Assembly: GCA_963779685.1 (NCBI GenBank)
Contig: CAVZZG010000001.1
Span: forward strand, 992,001 to 1,056,000
Length of the DNA stretch: 64,000 nt
Direction of reading: 5' to 3'
Source: CAVZZG01 sp963779685
GTDB taxonomy: Bacteria > Actinomycetota > Thermoleophilia > Gaiellales > F1-60-MAGs149
Position 1 is the stretch's first letter. Every line of letters starts with the position of its first letter. The translations under genes were made by a program, and so were the position numbers. Positions 27,804 to 36,443 of this stretch are shown here, piece by piece. The notes under the pieces were generated by a model. That model was not told where the DNA came from and ran no database searches. It was given only the letters and a program-made list of their open reading frames with translations.

Positions 27804-29206
27804 ACGCCCGTTCGCGCCTGCACCCGGCCGCTTGCGACGGCAGCGATCAGCGCCGCGTGGTCGCGGTCGTTCTGCGCGGCGTAGGCCTCGCTGAACCCGA
27901 GCAGCGCCTGGTCGAAGGTGTTGCGGACGCCGAGGTATGCTGCGATCGCGATCCGGTCGCCGGAGCGGGCGTGGGCCCGCGCGAGGGTCTCGGCGCAGAC
28001 CTGGCCGTAGACCGTCATCCCTCTCGGGCGCATGGCATCGACCTCGACGGAGCCCTTCCAGTCGCGCAACTGGCGGACGTAGTAGTCCCGCGGCCTGCCG
28101 CTCAAGGTGCGTTTGACCGTCATCCAGCCGAGGAAGATGTCGGGTGTCGTCTGGATCGTGCGCTGGCCGGCGACGACCCGCTCGCCCGCGCTGCGGTAGG
28201 GACTGGCGCCGGCGAACTCCTCGAAGACGGACGGCTGCGCCTCCTTGATCTGCAGGAGCAGCGGATCGTCCTGATCGCGTCCGGTGAACAGGGCGATCCA
28301 CGCGTCCGTACCGACGCTGCCGACGCCGACGACCTTGCGTGCGGTGTCGGCCAGGTCGAACTGGTCGAGGAGGACGCGGCGGTCGTGCTGGAGGGAGCTG
28401 CGGTAGCTCCGCAGCACCAGGTGGAGCCGCGCGGAGAGGTCGTCGTGCCCCGGCGCCTCCAAGTCACGCAGCGGCACGATCAGGGGTGGGTTGGACACCA
28501 ACTGGCGTCGGCCGTCGACCATGCGAGTGAGCTTCGAGAACGCCTGAAGATGGTCGCGGCTGCGGGCCCGGGCGACGTTCCGGTTCACGTTGCGCCTGCC
28601 CGTTCGCCCGATCTCGGCGCTGATCCGCGCGATCAGGGGCTCGATCTCGGTCCGCGTGTACCAGACGTCGAGGTTCCGCTGGCCGGCGAACCGGGCCATC
28701 GCGGTGCGGTATGCCCTGGCCGTGGAAAGCACGATGCGCTTCTGGTCGGCCGGGCCGAATCCGTTCTCACGAGCCGCGATCAGCATGCTCGCGACCAGAC
28801 GCTTCACGTCCCACTCCCACGGGCCCGGCAGGGTCTCGTCGAAGTCGTTGATGTTGAAGACCAGGCGGCGGTCGCGGGAGGCGAACGCCCCGAAGTTGCT
28901 CAGGTGGGCGTCCCCGCAGCACTGCACGACGAATCCCGTGCGCGGCGTGGCGGCGAGATCCGACGCCATGATCAGCGCGGCACCGCGGAAGAACGCGAGC
29001 GGCGATTCCAGCATGCGCCCGTAGCGGATCGGCACGAGCTCCGGCACGCGTGTCTCGGCCTGCTGCTCGAGCAGCGCGACTGGATCAGGCCGGTGCGGGG
29101 TCGGCTCGAACGCGGCGTGGCTTCGCCGCGGCACCTCGGCCCGAGCGGCCCTCCCACGAGCGGCGCGCTCGGCGGGCGTCAGGTGGGGGCTAGATCGCCT
29201 CGGCAC
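27800..29206 (-). CDS. DUF2252 family protein (kinase-like fold)
   Basis: 468 residues. Landmarks of DUF2252: RYGRMLESPLAFFRGAA, QCCGDAHLSNFGAF, FNINDFDETLPGPWEWDVKR, VGVGSVGTDAW, and a late FLGWMTV and YYVRQLRDWKGS. The GDAHLxNFG/NDFDE pair resembles the catalytic and metal loops of aminoglycoside-phosphotransferase-like kinases, so phosphotransfer to a small molecule is plausible but unproven. The N-terminal 40 residues are Arg-rich and disordered-looking. Overlaps the HD-domain gene upstream by 17 bp and the Vps62-like gene downstream by 4 bp. Confidence 0.9.
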   Translation of the reverse strand: MPRRSSPHLTPAERAARGRAARAEVPRRSHAAFEPTPHRPDPVALLEQQAETRVPELVPIRYGRMLESPLAFFRGAALIMASDLAATPRTGFVVQCCGDAHLSNFGAFASRDRRLVFNINDFDETLPGPWEWDVKRLVASMLIAARENGFGPADQKRIVLSTARAYRTAMARFAGQRNLDVWYTRTEIEPLIARISAEIGRTGRRNVNRNVARARSRDHLQAFSKLTRMVDGRRQLVSNPPLIVPLRDLEAPGHDDLSARLHLVLRSYRSSLQHDRRVLLDQFDLADTARKVVGVGSVGTDAWIALFTGRDQDDPLLLQIKEAQPSVFEEFAGASPYRSAGERVVAGQRTIQTTPDIFLGWMTVKRTLSGRPRDYYVRQLRDWKGSVEVDAMRPRGMTVYGQVCAETLARAHARSGDRIAIAAYLGVRNTFDQALLGFSEAYAAQNDRDHAALIAAVASGRVQARTGV

Positions 29207-29759
29207 CGGTGAGGTAGCGCGGCTCGGCGAACACCCGCCGCACCATCGGCTCGAAGAACTCGATGGGCAGCGAGTCGAAGGCGGGATCGAAGCAGTTCTG
29301 GTCGTACTTCTCGCAGAACTCGGCGCAGGCGTCGAACCACGGCGAGTCGCGGAAGCGGTCGCGCGCGCCGGGATCGTCGCCGGTGTGATGCCCGTAGTAC
29401 ACCAGCTGGAAGACGCCGTGGTGCTTGACGATCCACATCAGCTCGGGCCGCACGAAGGGCCGGAGGATCGCGCCGACCATCTCCCCGTGGGTGTGGGGCG
29501 CCAGCTCGTCGCCGAGGTCGTGGAGCAGCGCCGCGACGACGTATTCCTCGTCGCGGCCGTCGCGGAACGCGTGCGTCGCGGACTGGAGCGAGTGCTCGTA
29601 CCGGCTCACCTTGTACCCGGGAAACGACGACCTGAGCCCTTCCAGGGCCGCGAGCAACCGATCGGGCAGCCCTTCCAGGTACGCCTCGTGAAAGCGGCCG
29701 AGCAGGTCGTAGTCCGCCTTCGTGCCATCTGCCATGTTGACGAACGAGACCGTCTCCAA
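29190..29759 (-). CDS. HD-domain protein (putative phosphohydrolase)
   Basis: 189 residues with an HD superfamily metal site: YEHSLQSATHAFRDG, then AALLHDLGDEL (the HD pair) and HTHGEM, VKHHGVFQLVYYGHHTGD. This set resembles the small HD/myo-inositol-oxygenase-like family, so either phosphohydrolase or oxygenase chemistry is possible. First gene of the HD-DUF2252-Vps62 unit. Upstream, 29760-29892 holds no supportable gene. Confidence 0.82.
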   Translation of the reverse strand: METVSFVNMADGTKADYDLLGRFHEAYLEGLPDRLLAALEGLRSSFPGYKVSRYEHSLQSATHAFRDGRDEEYVVAALLHDLGDELAPHTHGEMVGAILRPFVRPELMWIVKHHGVFQLVYYGHHTGDDPGARDRFRDSPWFDACAEFCEKYDQNCFDPAFDSLPIEFFEPMVRRVFAEPRYLTGAEAI

Positions 29760-29892
29760 CGTACCCCTCCTCGCGTACGATCAGCCCCCATCATCGCGGA
29801 CCGGGCTCAGCGAGCGCTACGCCACATGGTGGTGATGCGCTGGTCGTTGGCGAGCACGTCGCCGGGGCCTGCGACTCGCGCGTTCACGGCGC

Positions 29893-30190
29893 TCATCGTA
29901 ACCAGAGCGTGGCCGTGTGCGGCTGGACGGTCCGGTTGACGACGTCGAGCACCTCGCCGCGCAGCGTCTCCAGGTCGATCTCCTGTCGGAGCCTGCCGCC
30001 GAAGGTGTCGAGCGCACGCACGGCGTCGTAGCGGGCGCGGTAGAAGCGGTGATCGACGGCGCGCTGGATCCGCCTGCGCAACGGCTGGAAGGCGGCGGCC
30101 ACGGCGAGCGTTGAAACGGTGACGGCGAGCGCGCCCGACTGACCGGTGGCCAGGCGGAAGAGGGCACCGAGCCCGATGACGCCGGGTATC
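29893..30190 (-). pseudogene. C-terminal remnant of an actinobacterial membrane sensor-like protein
   Basis: An open frame without a proper start reads IPGVIGLGALFR, two short hydrophobic stretches, AAAFQPLRRRIQRAVDHRFY, YDAVRALDTFGGRL, DLETLRGEVLDVV and ends TVQPHTATLWLR. This is the end of a family of multi-helix proteins seen in actinobacteria, where the charged FNPLRRRIQ..VDRRFxRxRYD segment follows the last helix. The upstream part is missing: the similarity stops near 30190, close to the start of the divergent gene. I read it as a deletion remnant. Confidence 0.6.
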
Positions 30191-30263
30191 GCGCGCCGGC
30201 CGTTCCGGGACCGTCACGGGGTATCGGCTGGAACCATCCGGGCCTCGTCCGTATCGTTCCGCC

Positions 30264-30770
30264 ATGGACCACGCCGACCTGATCGCCGCCCTCCACCGGA
30301 CGGGGCCGGCCGGCCCGCATGCCGATCGGCTGATGCTGTTCGGACAGTTCGTCGGTTCCTGGGACATCGCGTGGTCGGGCCTCGACGCCGACGGCGGGAT
30401 GGGCCAGATGCAGGGCGAGCTCCACGTCGGCTGGGTGCTGGGCGGCCGCGCCGTGCAGGACATCTGGATCGTGTCCGGCGACGGCCCTGGCCTGCGCGGC
30501 TTCCACGGCACGACCGTCCGGCTCTACGATCCTTCCATCGACGCCTGGCGTTCGACGTGGATCGATCCGCTCAACAACCGCGTCCGGCGGTTCATCGGTC
30601 GGCCGCTGGACGGGGACATCGTCCTGATCAGCGATGAGGAGGAGCCGCGGCTGCGCTGGAGCTTCACCGGCATCACGCGGCGATCGTTCACGTGGCGGGG
30701 CGAGATCTCCCGCGGCGGCGAGCCGTGGATGCTCGAGGAGGAGATGGCCGTCACGCGCGTCGGGCCGTGA
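30264..30770 (+). CDS. DUF1579-like (lipocalin-like) protein
   Basis: 168 residues with a beta-rich pattern: LMLFGQFVGSWDIAWSG, GELHVGWVLGGRAVQDIWIV, GTTVRLYDPSIDAWRSTWID, then RRFIGR and FTGITRRSFTWRGE. This is the repeated-strand pattern of DUF1579-type proteins, small barrel proteins of unknown role. No signal peptide, so cytoplasmic. ATG start; monocistronic as far as can be seen, ending 9 bp before the convergent antiporter gene. Confidence 0.72.
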   Translation: MDHADLIAALHRTGPAGPHADRLMLFGQFVGSWDIAWSGLDADGGMGQMQGELHVGWVLGGRAVQDIWIVSGDGPGLRGFHGTTVRLYDPSIDAWRSTWIDPLNNRVRRFIGRPLDGDIVLISDEEEPRLRWSFTGITRRSFTWRGEISRGGEPWMLEEEMAVTRVGP

Positions 30771-30778
30771 GCGCGCGA

Positions 30779-31913
30779 TCACACGTCGATGGTTCCTGCA
30801 TCCGTCTGCGCCGGCGAGAACCAGCGCTGGGCGATCACGGTCGGAACGATCGCCGACAGCACGACGACGGTCACCAGCAGGCTGAACTGCGTGCGGTTGA
30901 TGATGCCCGCGTTCAGGCCGTAGAGCGAGCTGATGGTGCCGAACGTGAGACCCGTCGACATCAGGAGCGTCACGAAGGCCGCGTCGCCGGGCGCCCAGCG
31001 CCGGGCGAGCGGGAAGACCAGGCCCAGCTTCGGCACCATCTTCGCCGCCAGCAGGACCGCCAGCACGCCGAGGTTCGCCGCCACCGCGCCGAGCGACACG
31101 TTCATGCCGCCCCGCAGGAAGAAGAACGGTGTCAGGAACGCGAACGCGACCACGCGCAGGCGTTCCCGCTCGAGCCGGTGCTGCAGGTAGTGGCGGGCCA
31201 TCACGAGGCCGAGCACGAAGGCCGGCAGCACCGCGTGGCCCTTGGCGCGGTCGGCCAGCACCATCAGCCCGAACAGGCAGGCGAAGACCAGCTTGATCTC
31301 GGGCTCGATCACGCGGTCGCCGTAGCGCGAGAAGAACCACGGCGCGATCCGCGGCAGCCCGACGATGAGGGCGATCGAGCCGGCCAGGAACAGCGGGAAC
31401 CAGACGTTCGGCGTGATGAAGATCGCCGACAGGGCGATCGCGGTGCCCATGTCGGTGACGAAGCAGGCGGCCATCAGCAGCTTGCCGACCCGCGTCGCGT
31501 TGAGGCCGGTCTCTATGAGAACGGCGTAGATCACCGCCAGGCTCGTCGTCGAGAGCGCGGTGCCGGCGATCAGCGACGCCCGTCGGCGTCCAGTCGAGCG
31601 CCCAGTACGCCGTCGCGGCCGCGACCAGGAAGGGGCCGGCGAACGAGACCAGTCCGATGGCCATGGTCGCGCCGAAGCGCTCCCGGAAGTCGTCCGGATC
31701 GACCTCGGTGCCGGCCAGGAAGGTCAGCAGGATGCTCGCGAACGACGCGATGAAGACGAGCCACGGCGTGTTCGGGTCGAGCGTGAAGACGTTGCCGACG
31801 ACAACGCCGAGCCCGAGCTCGAGCAGGGCGACCGCGATCGCGAGCTCGACCGACAGCATGCTCGCAACCAGGATCGTCACGGCCAGGATGGCCGCCAGCT
31901 CGATCGGTGTCAT
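30779..31913 (-). CDS. CPA2-type sodium/potassium:proton antiporter, with one apparent frameshift
   Basis: Monovalent cation:proton antiporter-2 type membrane protein. First frame: TPIELAAILAVTILVASML, ELGLGVVVGNVF, FLAGTEVDPDDFRERFG, ending DWTPTG; the next frame resumes SLIAGTALSTTSLAVIY, CFVTDMGTAIALS, and further helices to FRGGMNVSLGAVA and LNAGIINRTQFSLLV. Removing one base from the C-run 31579-31581 joins them in the conserved helix carrying T(A/S)LSTTSLAV. The corrected length is about 377 residues, without the C-terminal TrkA domains of KefB. The ATG overlaps the DUF1989 stop (ATGA), so they are coupled. Confidence 0.85.
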
Positions 31914-32800
31914 GCGGGGTTCGGCCGCACCGCCACCGCGTCCGTCAGGGGCGGCGGGACGCCATCGGGCGCACCGAGACCGTGCCGGCAGCCGTGCATC
32001 CCCGCGTAGCCCGCTCGGCGTGCCGGCCGCCAGGCTGCCAGCAGGGCGGGATCGGGTTCGAACACCTCGACCTGGATCGGGTGGCAGCGCGGCTCGCCGC
32101 CCGCCTCCGGGCCCCAGAGCGGCACCGAGAGGTCGCCGCCTGGACAGGTGGACGCCGCCAGCAGCAGGTCGATCTCGCAGAACAGCTCGAAGTGGTCGCC
32201 GGGCGTCGCCGGGCAGGTCTTCATGAAGTAGCGCTCGTCGTCGGGCATCAGCCCGGTCACCTGGAAGACGTTGATGACGTCGTGCACGTCGAACTCGGTG
32301 AGCCCGAACGGCAGCACGGCCCGGACGAGGTTCGAATGGCAGTGGTAGTCGTAGGCCGTGCCCGACAGCAGCTGGTTGACGTACGGATCGCAGCGCGTGC
32401 CGAGCAGGTCGTGACAGCCGGCGCCGTCGCCGTCGCGGCCATAGCCGATCGTGTCGGCGACGATCGTGACGAGCGGTCGCAGGAAGGGCAGGTTCGACCA
32501 CAGCCGGTGGCCGGTCGTCACGTGGGCGCCGTAGAACTGCCGGGTGCGGGCGGCCCAGAAGCGCTCCCTCGGGTCCTCGCGGCTCCAGAGGTTCAGGTCG
32601 AGCACCTGCGGGCCCTCGACGGTGGTGAAGCGCACGACGCTGCCTGCCGGCGCCGTCCAGGCGTAGCCCTGGCGGACGTCGATCAGGTGGGAGTGGACGA
32701 GCGTTCGCCGGTCCGTGTCACGGCCGATCGGACCGTAGATCGCCGGGTCGGCCTGCAGCGGACTGCCGACACCGGCGATGTAGCTGGGTTGCGGCCTCAT
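31910..32800 (-). CDS. DUF1989 (urea-carboxylase-associated type) protein
   Basis: 296 residues of the DUF1989 family. Visible: VHSHLIDVRQGYAWTAPAGS, VEGPQVLDLNLWS, DTIGYGRDGDGAGCHDLLGTRCDPY, HCHSNLVRAVLPFGLTEFDV, DVINVFQVTGL, and CEIDLLLAASTCPGGDLSVP. Several Cys/His residues are conserved in the family and may bind a metal. Members are found beside urea carboxylase or amino-acid genes and one branch acts in guanidine metabolism; the substrate here is unknown. Its partner is the coupled antiporter. Confidence 0.85.
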   Translation of the reverse strand: MRPQPSYIAGVGSPLQADPAIYGPIGRDTDRRTLVHSHLIDVRQGYAWTAPAGSVVRFTTVEGPQVLDLNLWSREDPRERFWAARTRQFYGAHVTTGHRLWSNLPFLRPLVTIVADTIGYGRDGDGAGCHDLLGTRCDPYVNQLLSGTAYDYHCHSNLVRAVLPFGLTEFDVHDVINVFQVTGLMPDDERYFMKTCPATPGDHFELFCEIDLLLAASTCPGGDLSVPLWGPEAGGEPRCHPIQVEVFEPDPALLAAWRPARRAGYAGMHGCRHGLGAPDGVPPPLTDAVAVRPNPA

Positions 32801-32887
32801 GGCCGGAAGCTTGGCACCTCGGGCGCCCGGCCGGCGCTCGTCGTCGGTGATACTCATGCTCGACGGAGCCGACGTGAGGAGCAGGTC

Positions 32888-33634
32888 GTGACGAGGGTGC
32901 TGGTGGTGGGCGAGACCTGGGTGAGCGCCGCGAACCACTACAAGGGCTGGGATCAGTTCGCCAGCGTGACGTTCCACTCCGGACTGGGCTTCCTGCGCGA
33001 GGCGCTCGCGGGCAGCGGCATCGAACTCGAGCACCTGCCGGCGCACGAGGCTGCGGAGGGCTTTCCGTTCGAGGTCGGCGGCCTGGCCGGCTACGACGTC
33101 GTGATCCTCTCGGACGTCGGTGCCAACACGCTGCTCCTGCACCCGGACACGTGGCTCCACGGCCGCCGCACACCGAACCGGCTCTCGATGATCCGCGAGT
33201 GGGTCGAGGCGGGCGGCGGCCTCGCGATGGCCGGCGGCTACTTCAGCTTCCAGGGCATCGACGGTCGCGCCCGGTATCGCGGCACGGCCGTGGAGGCGGT
33301 CCTCCCGGCCGAGATCGACCCGTGGGACGATCGGGCCGAGGTGCCCGAGGGCTTCACCCCGCAGGTGGTCGCACCCGATCACCCGATCCTACACGGCATC
33401 GCCGGTGAGTGGCCGCCGTTGCTCGGCTACAACCGGTTCCGGCTGAAGCCCGATGCCGAGTTGCTGGTCGCCAACGGCGACGATCCGATTCTGGCCGTCC
33501 GCCGAGCCGGGGCCGGTCGCGCCCTGGCATGGGCCAGCGACATCGGCCCGCACTGGTGCCCGGAGGAGTTCGCCCGCTGGGACGGCTACCGGCGGTTATG
33601 GGTGCAGATCATCGGCTGGCTCGCCGCCGCCTGA
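32888..33634 (+). CDS. glutamine-amidotransferase-like cytoplasmic protein (PF07090 type)
   Basis: 248 residues with a flavodoxin-like class-I-glutamine-amidotransferase-like fold: RVLVVGETWVS, HYKGWDQFASVTFHSG, YDVVILSDVGANTLLL, WVEAGGGLAMAGGYFSFQGI, VVAPDHPILHGI, and LAWASDIGPHW. No catalytic Cys nucleophile elbow is evident (AGGYFSF in its place), so it is probably a trehalose-utilisation/ThuA-like or non-catalytic relative. GTG start with GAGGAG 6 nt upstream. Its end overlaps the convergent DUF4389 gene by 39 bp. Confidence 0.85.
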   Translation: MTRVLVVGETWVSAANHYKGWDQFASVTFHSGLGFLREALAGSGIELEHLPAHEAAEGFPFEVGGLAGYDVVILSDVGANTLLLHPDTWLHGRRTPNRLSMIREWVEAGGGLAMAGGYFSFQGIDGRARYRGTAVEAVLPAEIDPWDDRAEVPEGFTPQVVAPDHPILHGIAGEWPPLLGYNRFRLKPDAELLVANGDDPILAVRRAGAGRALAWASDIGPHWCPEEFARWDGYRRLWVQIIGWLAAA

Positions 33635-34270
33635 CGGCAGCGCGCCCGCGACGGGTGGCGGCTCGTGCTCCCCGGTGTCGATCCGGAACGGCGGGTAGTC
33701 CGGGGTCATCAGCGCCGCGTACGCGGTGACCCTGATCACCCAGCGGTTGAGGCCCATCACGAGGTCGAAGATGTCCCGCCTGTATGCGCCTCCGCGGACC
33801 AGAAGGAGGATGACGGCGACGCACACGAGCACGCTGACGAGGCCGCCACTCTGCCCACCGGACATGCTCCCTGCGATCACGTACTGCGGGATCCCGATCA
33901 GCCACCACCCGATCAGGGGGAACCCCCGGCGCTGATGCTCGGGGTAGTCGATCGATATCCGCGCCGGGTAGTCGGGCACCTCGGCCAGCGTGAACGGCGG
34001 GTAGCGATCGGTGGCGAATGCGCTGAAGGAGTAGAACGCGACGCGCCACGTCCAGCGCAGGACACCGACGTTGAAGTCGAAGATGCCGCGCGGGTAGCGG
34101 CCGGTGAACAGCAGCGCTACGAACGCGACCAGCGTCAGGAAGAAGAACGCGATCCAGAGGAACGCGAGCAGGATCGCGTGCGGGATGATGAGGAACACCT
34201 TGACGAGCCAGAGCCACCGGCTCAGGTCGGGCGACAACTCCCCATCGACGTGCACGGCAGGGGTTTCCAT
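33596..34270 (-). CDS. DUF4389 membrane protein
   Basis: 224 residues with paired helices at about 18-55, then the DUF4389 pattern: LLFTGRYPRGIFDFNVGVLRW, VAFYSFSAFATDRYPPFTL, and the same again in RRDIFDLVMGLNRWVIRV and PDYPPFRI. The duplication of (F/L)xxGxxRW and TDxYPPF is characteristic. Integral membrane protein of unknown role. The ATG lies just upstream of a GGAGG-like site. It converges on and overlaps the GATase-like gene. Confidence 0.88.
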   Translation of the reverse strand: METPAVHVDGELSPDLSRWLWLVKVFLIIPHAILLAFLWIAFFFLTLVAFVALLFTGRYPRGIFDFNVGVLRWTWRVAFYSFSAFATDRYPPFTLAEVPDYPARISIDYPEHQRRGFPLIGWWLIGIPQYVIAGSMSGGQSGGLVSVLVCVAVILLLVRGGAYRRDIFDLVMGLNRWVIRVTAYAALMTPDYPPFRIDTGEHEPPPVAGALPSGGGEPADDLHP

Positions 34271-34406
34271 GGATGAGCCTCCCTTCACGCCTCCACCATG
34301 GCATGCCTGGTGCGGTCGCGCATCGGTGAAAGGCCGTAGGTCGGCTTCTCGCAACAGGCGTGCGGTCGTGGTAGGTTGGCGCTCCCCAATGTCAGGAGGC
34401 ATCGCC

Positions 34407-34874
34407 ATGCGTACCATGGTTGCCACCAAGCGCCGGCCGTCGCTCCGGCTATTGACGGCTCTGGCCGTCGTCACGATGGGAGCGGCTGCCGCAGCGCCGG
34501 GCGCGACCGGCGCGGGCAGCCCGTACACCGGGACGCTCACCGTCTCCGCGACCTCGGTCAAGGTCGGCGGGACGATCACGGTGACCGAGACCGCGAAGAA
34601 CCTGACTGCGTCGCAGGTGTCCTTCATCACCGTCGGCATCCGCCGACTCGGATTCAACGTCGTCGGTGTCGTCAAGCCGCGAACCGGCATCTGCCGGATC
34701 GCCGGATCGGCGACCTGCAGCTTCCTGAGTCTGAACCCGAACGAGACCCAGAGCTACACGCTCACGCTCCAGGCAACGGCCGTCGGGTCGTACCAGATCC
34801 AGGGCTGGACGACCCAGCCGACCGCCGGCGGCGCGCCCGGCGTGCTCTACACCGTGCCCGTCACGGTCAGCTGA
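34407..34874 (+). CDS. secreted beta-sandwich protein (CARDB/DUF11-like)
   Basis: 155 residues: Sec signal peptide (RRPSLRLLTALAVVTMGAAA, cleavage near AAAPGATGA) followed by one immunoglobulin-like or DUF11-like domain: GTLTVSATSVKVGGTITVTE, ASQVSFITVGI, CRIAGSATCSFLSLNPNETQ, QATAVGSYQIQGW, ending YTVPVTVS. Two cysteines could form a disulfide. A small surface or matrix protein by inference. Perfect AGGAGG at 34394-34399 supports this ATG over the one at 34389. A strong terminator follows directly. Confidence 0.75.
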   Translation: MRTMVATKRRPSLRLLTALAVVTMGAAAAAPGATGAGSPYTGTLTVSATSVKVGGTITVTETAKNLTASQVSFITVGIRRLGFNVVGVVKPRTGICRIAGSATCSFLSLNPNETQSYTLTLQATAVGSYQIQGWTTQPTAGGAPGVLYTVPVTVS

Positions 34875-34877
34875 TGT

Positions 34878-34914
34878 CGAACCGGGTCGGCGGCGCTGCC
34901 GCCGACCCGGTTCG
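34878..34914. terminator. perfect 17-bp hairpin terminator
   Basis: CGAACCGGGTCGGCGGC pairs perfectly with GCCGCCGACCCGGTTCG across a 3-nt loop, starting 3 nt after the stop of the secreted-protein gene. It lies between convergent transcripts and should work both ways. Confidence 0.85.
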
Positions 34915-34922
34915 GTGCGTCT

Positions 34923-34982
34923 CTAGCGGCGCCGGGCGACGCGCCGGGAGGTGCGCCGAGCGACTCTACGGGATCCCATCAT
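34923..34982 (-). CDS. 19-residue Arg-rich peptide
   Basis: Small ORF encoding MMGSRRVARRTSRRVARRR: nine arginines and no acidic residue. A textbook Shine-Dalgarno GAGGAG lies 6 nt before the ATG (34988-34993), much better than at most genes here, and the ORF is the first thing downstream (48 bp) of the DUF6325 gene on the same strand. DUF6325/DUF1269-type genes are often followed by tiny basic or SHOCT-type proteins, so I think it is translated; the function is unknown, perhaps nucleic-acid or membrane binding. Confidence 0.5.
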   Translation of the reverse strand: MMGSRRVARRTSRRVARRR

Positions 34983-35030
34983 GTCGATCTCCTCAGGTTG
35001 ATGGTCGGGTGGTCGGGGAACTGTGGTGCG

Positions 35031-35576
35031 CTAGGCGACCTGCGGGCCCTTCTCCAGGGCGTGCAGCTCGTCGGCCTCCTCGGCGCTGGCGAGTCCGATC
35101 GCGATCAGGTCGAGCGGGCTGATGAAGCCATCTGCGAGGCGGAACCCGCCGGCGCGGGCGATCGCATCGCGGAGCGGCACGGCCCAGTGATGCTCGATCA
35201 GCAGCAGAGCGGCGGCCGAGTCGTTGGGGATGTCGCCGATGACGTCCCACGCATCCTCGTCGGAGAACATGTGGACGCCCTCTTCTGCGGCTACCTCGGC
35301 TCCGGCCTCGCCCATGACCTCGGCGCCCTCCTCGCCGGCGATGCCCAGTCCGATCAGGGCGGCGACCTTGCTGCCCAGCTCGATCGCCTCGTCCCGGCTG
35401 AGATTGCTGAGATGCATGACCTCGACGTCGCCCTCGGCGTCCTTGTAGACCGCCAGCGAGTCGATCACGCGCACGGCGTTGCTCTCGCGGAGCCGGTCGA
35501 GCTCCGCGATCACCTCACCGTGGAAGTCGGGATGATTGAACCCCAGAACGAGTAGCTGTACGGGTCCGATTGCCAT
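35031..35576 (-). CDS. DUF6325 family protein
   Basis: 181 residues: MAIGPVQLLVLGFNHPDFHG, VRVIDSLAVYKDAEGDVEV, then acidic helical stretches with a Gly-rich segment (AALIGLGIAGEEGAEVMGEA), IPNDSAAALLLIEHHWAVPLRDAI, ending in an acidic helix. This matches the DUF6325/DUF1269-like group of small proteins, thought to be stress-related or membrane-associated. A strong AGGAGG ribosome site precedes the ATG at 35576. The reading frame upstream is open into the SRPBCC gene, so a fusion cannot be excluded. Confidence 0.85.
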   Translation of the reverse strand: MAIGPVQLLVLGFNHPDFHGEVIAELDRLRESNAVRVIDSLAVYKDAEGDVEVMHLSNLSRDEAIELGSKVAALIGLGIAGEEGAEVMGEAGAEVAAEEGVHMFSDEDAWDVIGDIPNDSAAALLLIEHHWAVPLRDAIARAGGFRLADGFISPLDLIAIGLASAEEADELHALEKGPQVA

Positions 35577-35578
35577 GG

Positions 35579-36371
35579 GTACCTCCTGCTTTCGACGTTT
35601 GCGTCTGGGCCACGGGCGCGTGTCATCACGGCGCCGGCATCTCGTGGCTCCCGCGATTGCTCGGCAGGATCGGCCCAGGCGCTGCCAGGCCATCCTAGCA
35701 CCGTGACGGGAGTCGCCTTCGCTCCGCCGGCGAACCCCGCGGAGCATGACGGAAGCGTTCAGGAAGTCGCCGAGGCCGATCAGGCCCCCGAGGACCAGCC
35801 ACGCGCGGCGCGGCTCGCAATCGACCCGTGCGCGCATGATGAGGCGCGTGCCGCCGACGCCGTCTTCGCGAAGGATGAAGGCCCAGCTGAAAGCGACCTC
35901 GCGCATGGGTTTCAGCAGGTGACGCGTCGACCGCAGCACCAGCGCGTGCCCTGGATCGGCCTGCTCGACGGTGAAGAACACCGACCAGTCGGGGCTGTCC
36001 GGCACCCGGTCGCCGATCCGGAGGTCCTGGAGGTCCGGCCGGATGCTGTCGGAGCTGCGTTCGCGGATCCCCCACTGCAGGCGATCGAGCCAGTACGGGG
36101 TGTACCAGCCCGCCCGGAACACCGGGTAGCCCATCTGCACGATCCACGGCCACACCTCGCCGGGCGGCGCGGCGATCGTGATGGCGCGGGTCGAGACCCA
36201 CACCGGCCGCGGCACGAGCGCGTCGCCGGCGAGCGGGGAACGTGCCTCCGTCCGCGTCGCGCCGGAGCGCCGGCCGAGCCTTCGGAGGGCCATGGCGAGT
36301 GCGGTGGCGCCAGCCAGCGCGGCCACGTGCCTTTGGTGGCGCAAGGGCGACATGGGACCTGCAGCGTCCAC
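35579..36371 (-). CDS. SRPBCC-type protein with N-terminal membrane helix; no stop before the next gene
   Basis: Residues 1-30 hold a short hydrophobic stretch (HVAALAGATALAMALRRL); from about 50 a START/Bet v1-like domain: TRAITIAAPPGEVWPWIVQM, FRAGWYTPYWLDRLQWG, DLQDLRIGDRVPDSPDWS, GTRLIMRARVD and a C-terminal GDFLNASVMLRGVRRR. The domain should end near 35725, but the frame stays open through a low-complexity Arg-rich tail into the in-frame DUF6325 start. Either the true stop was lost to a sequence error or mutation, or the two are fused. Start GTG 36371 or ATG 36353. Lipid or hydrophobic-ligand binding is typical of the fold. Confidence 0.68.
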
Positions 36372-36443
36372 CGAACCGCCCGCTCCGGCATCGGCGAAGG
36401 TGCCGAGCCGCCGCTGCGGATTCCCCGCAGCGCGACGGATACG

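Noticed and set aside
29807..29896. A 29-codon minus ORF overlapping the end of the sensor remnant (ATGA)
   Set aside because: No ribosome site, no recognisable features, and its upstream partner is a remnant.
31907..33634. Long plus-strand frame as one protein
   Set aside because: Antisense to the DUF1989 gene up to 32800; ribosome site and family start support GTG 32888.
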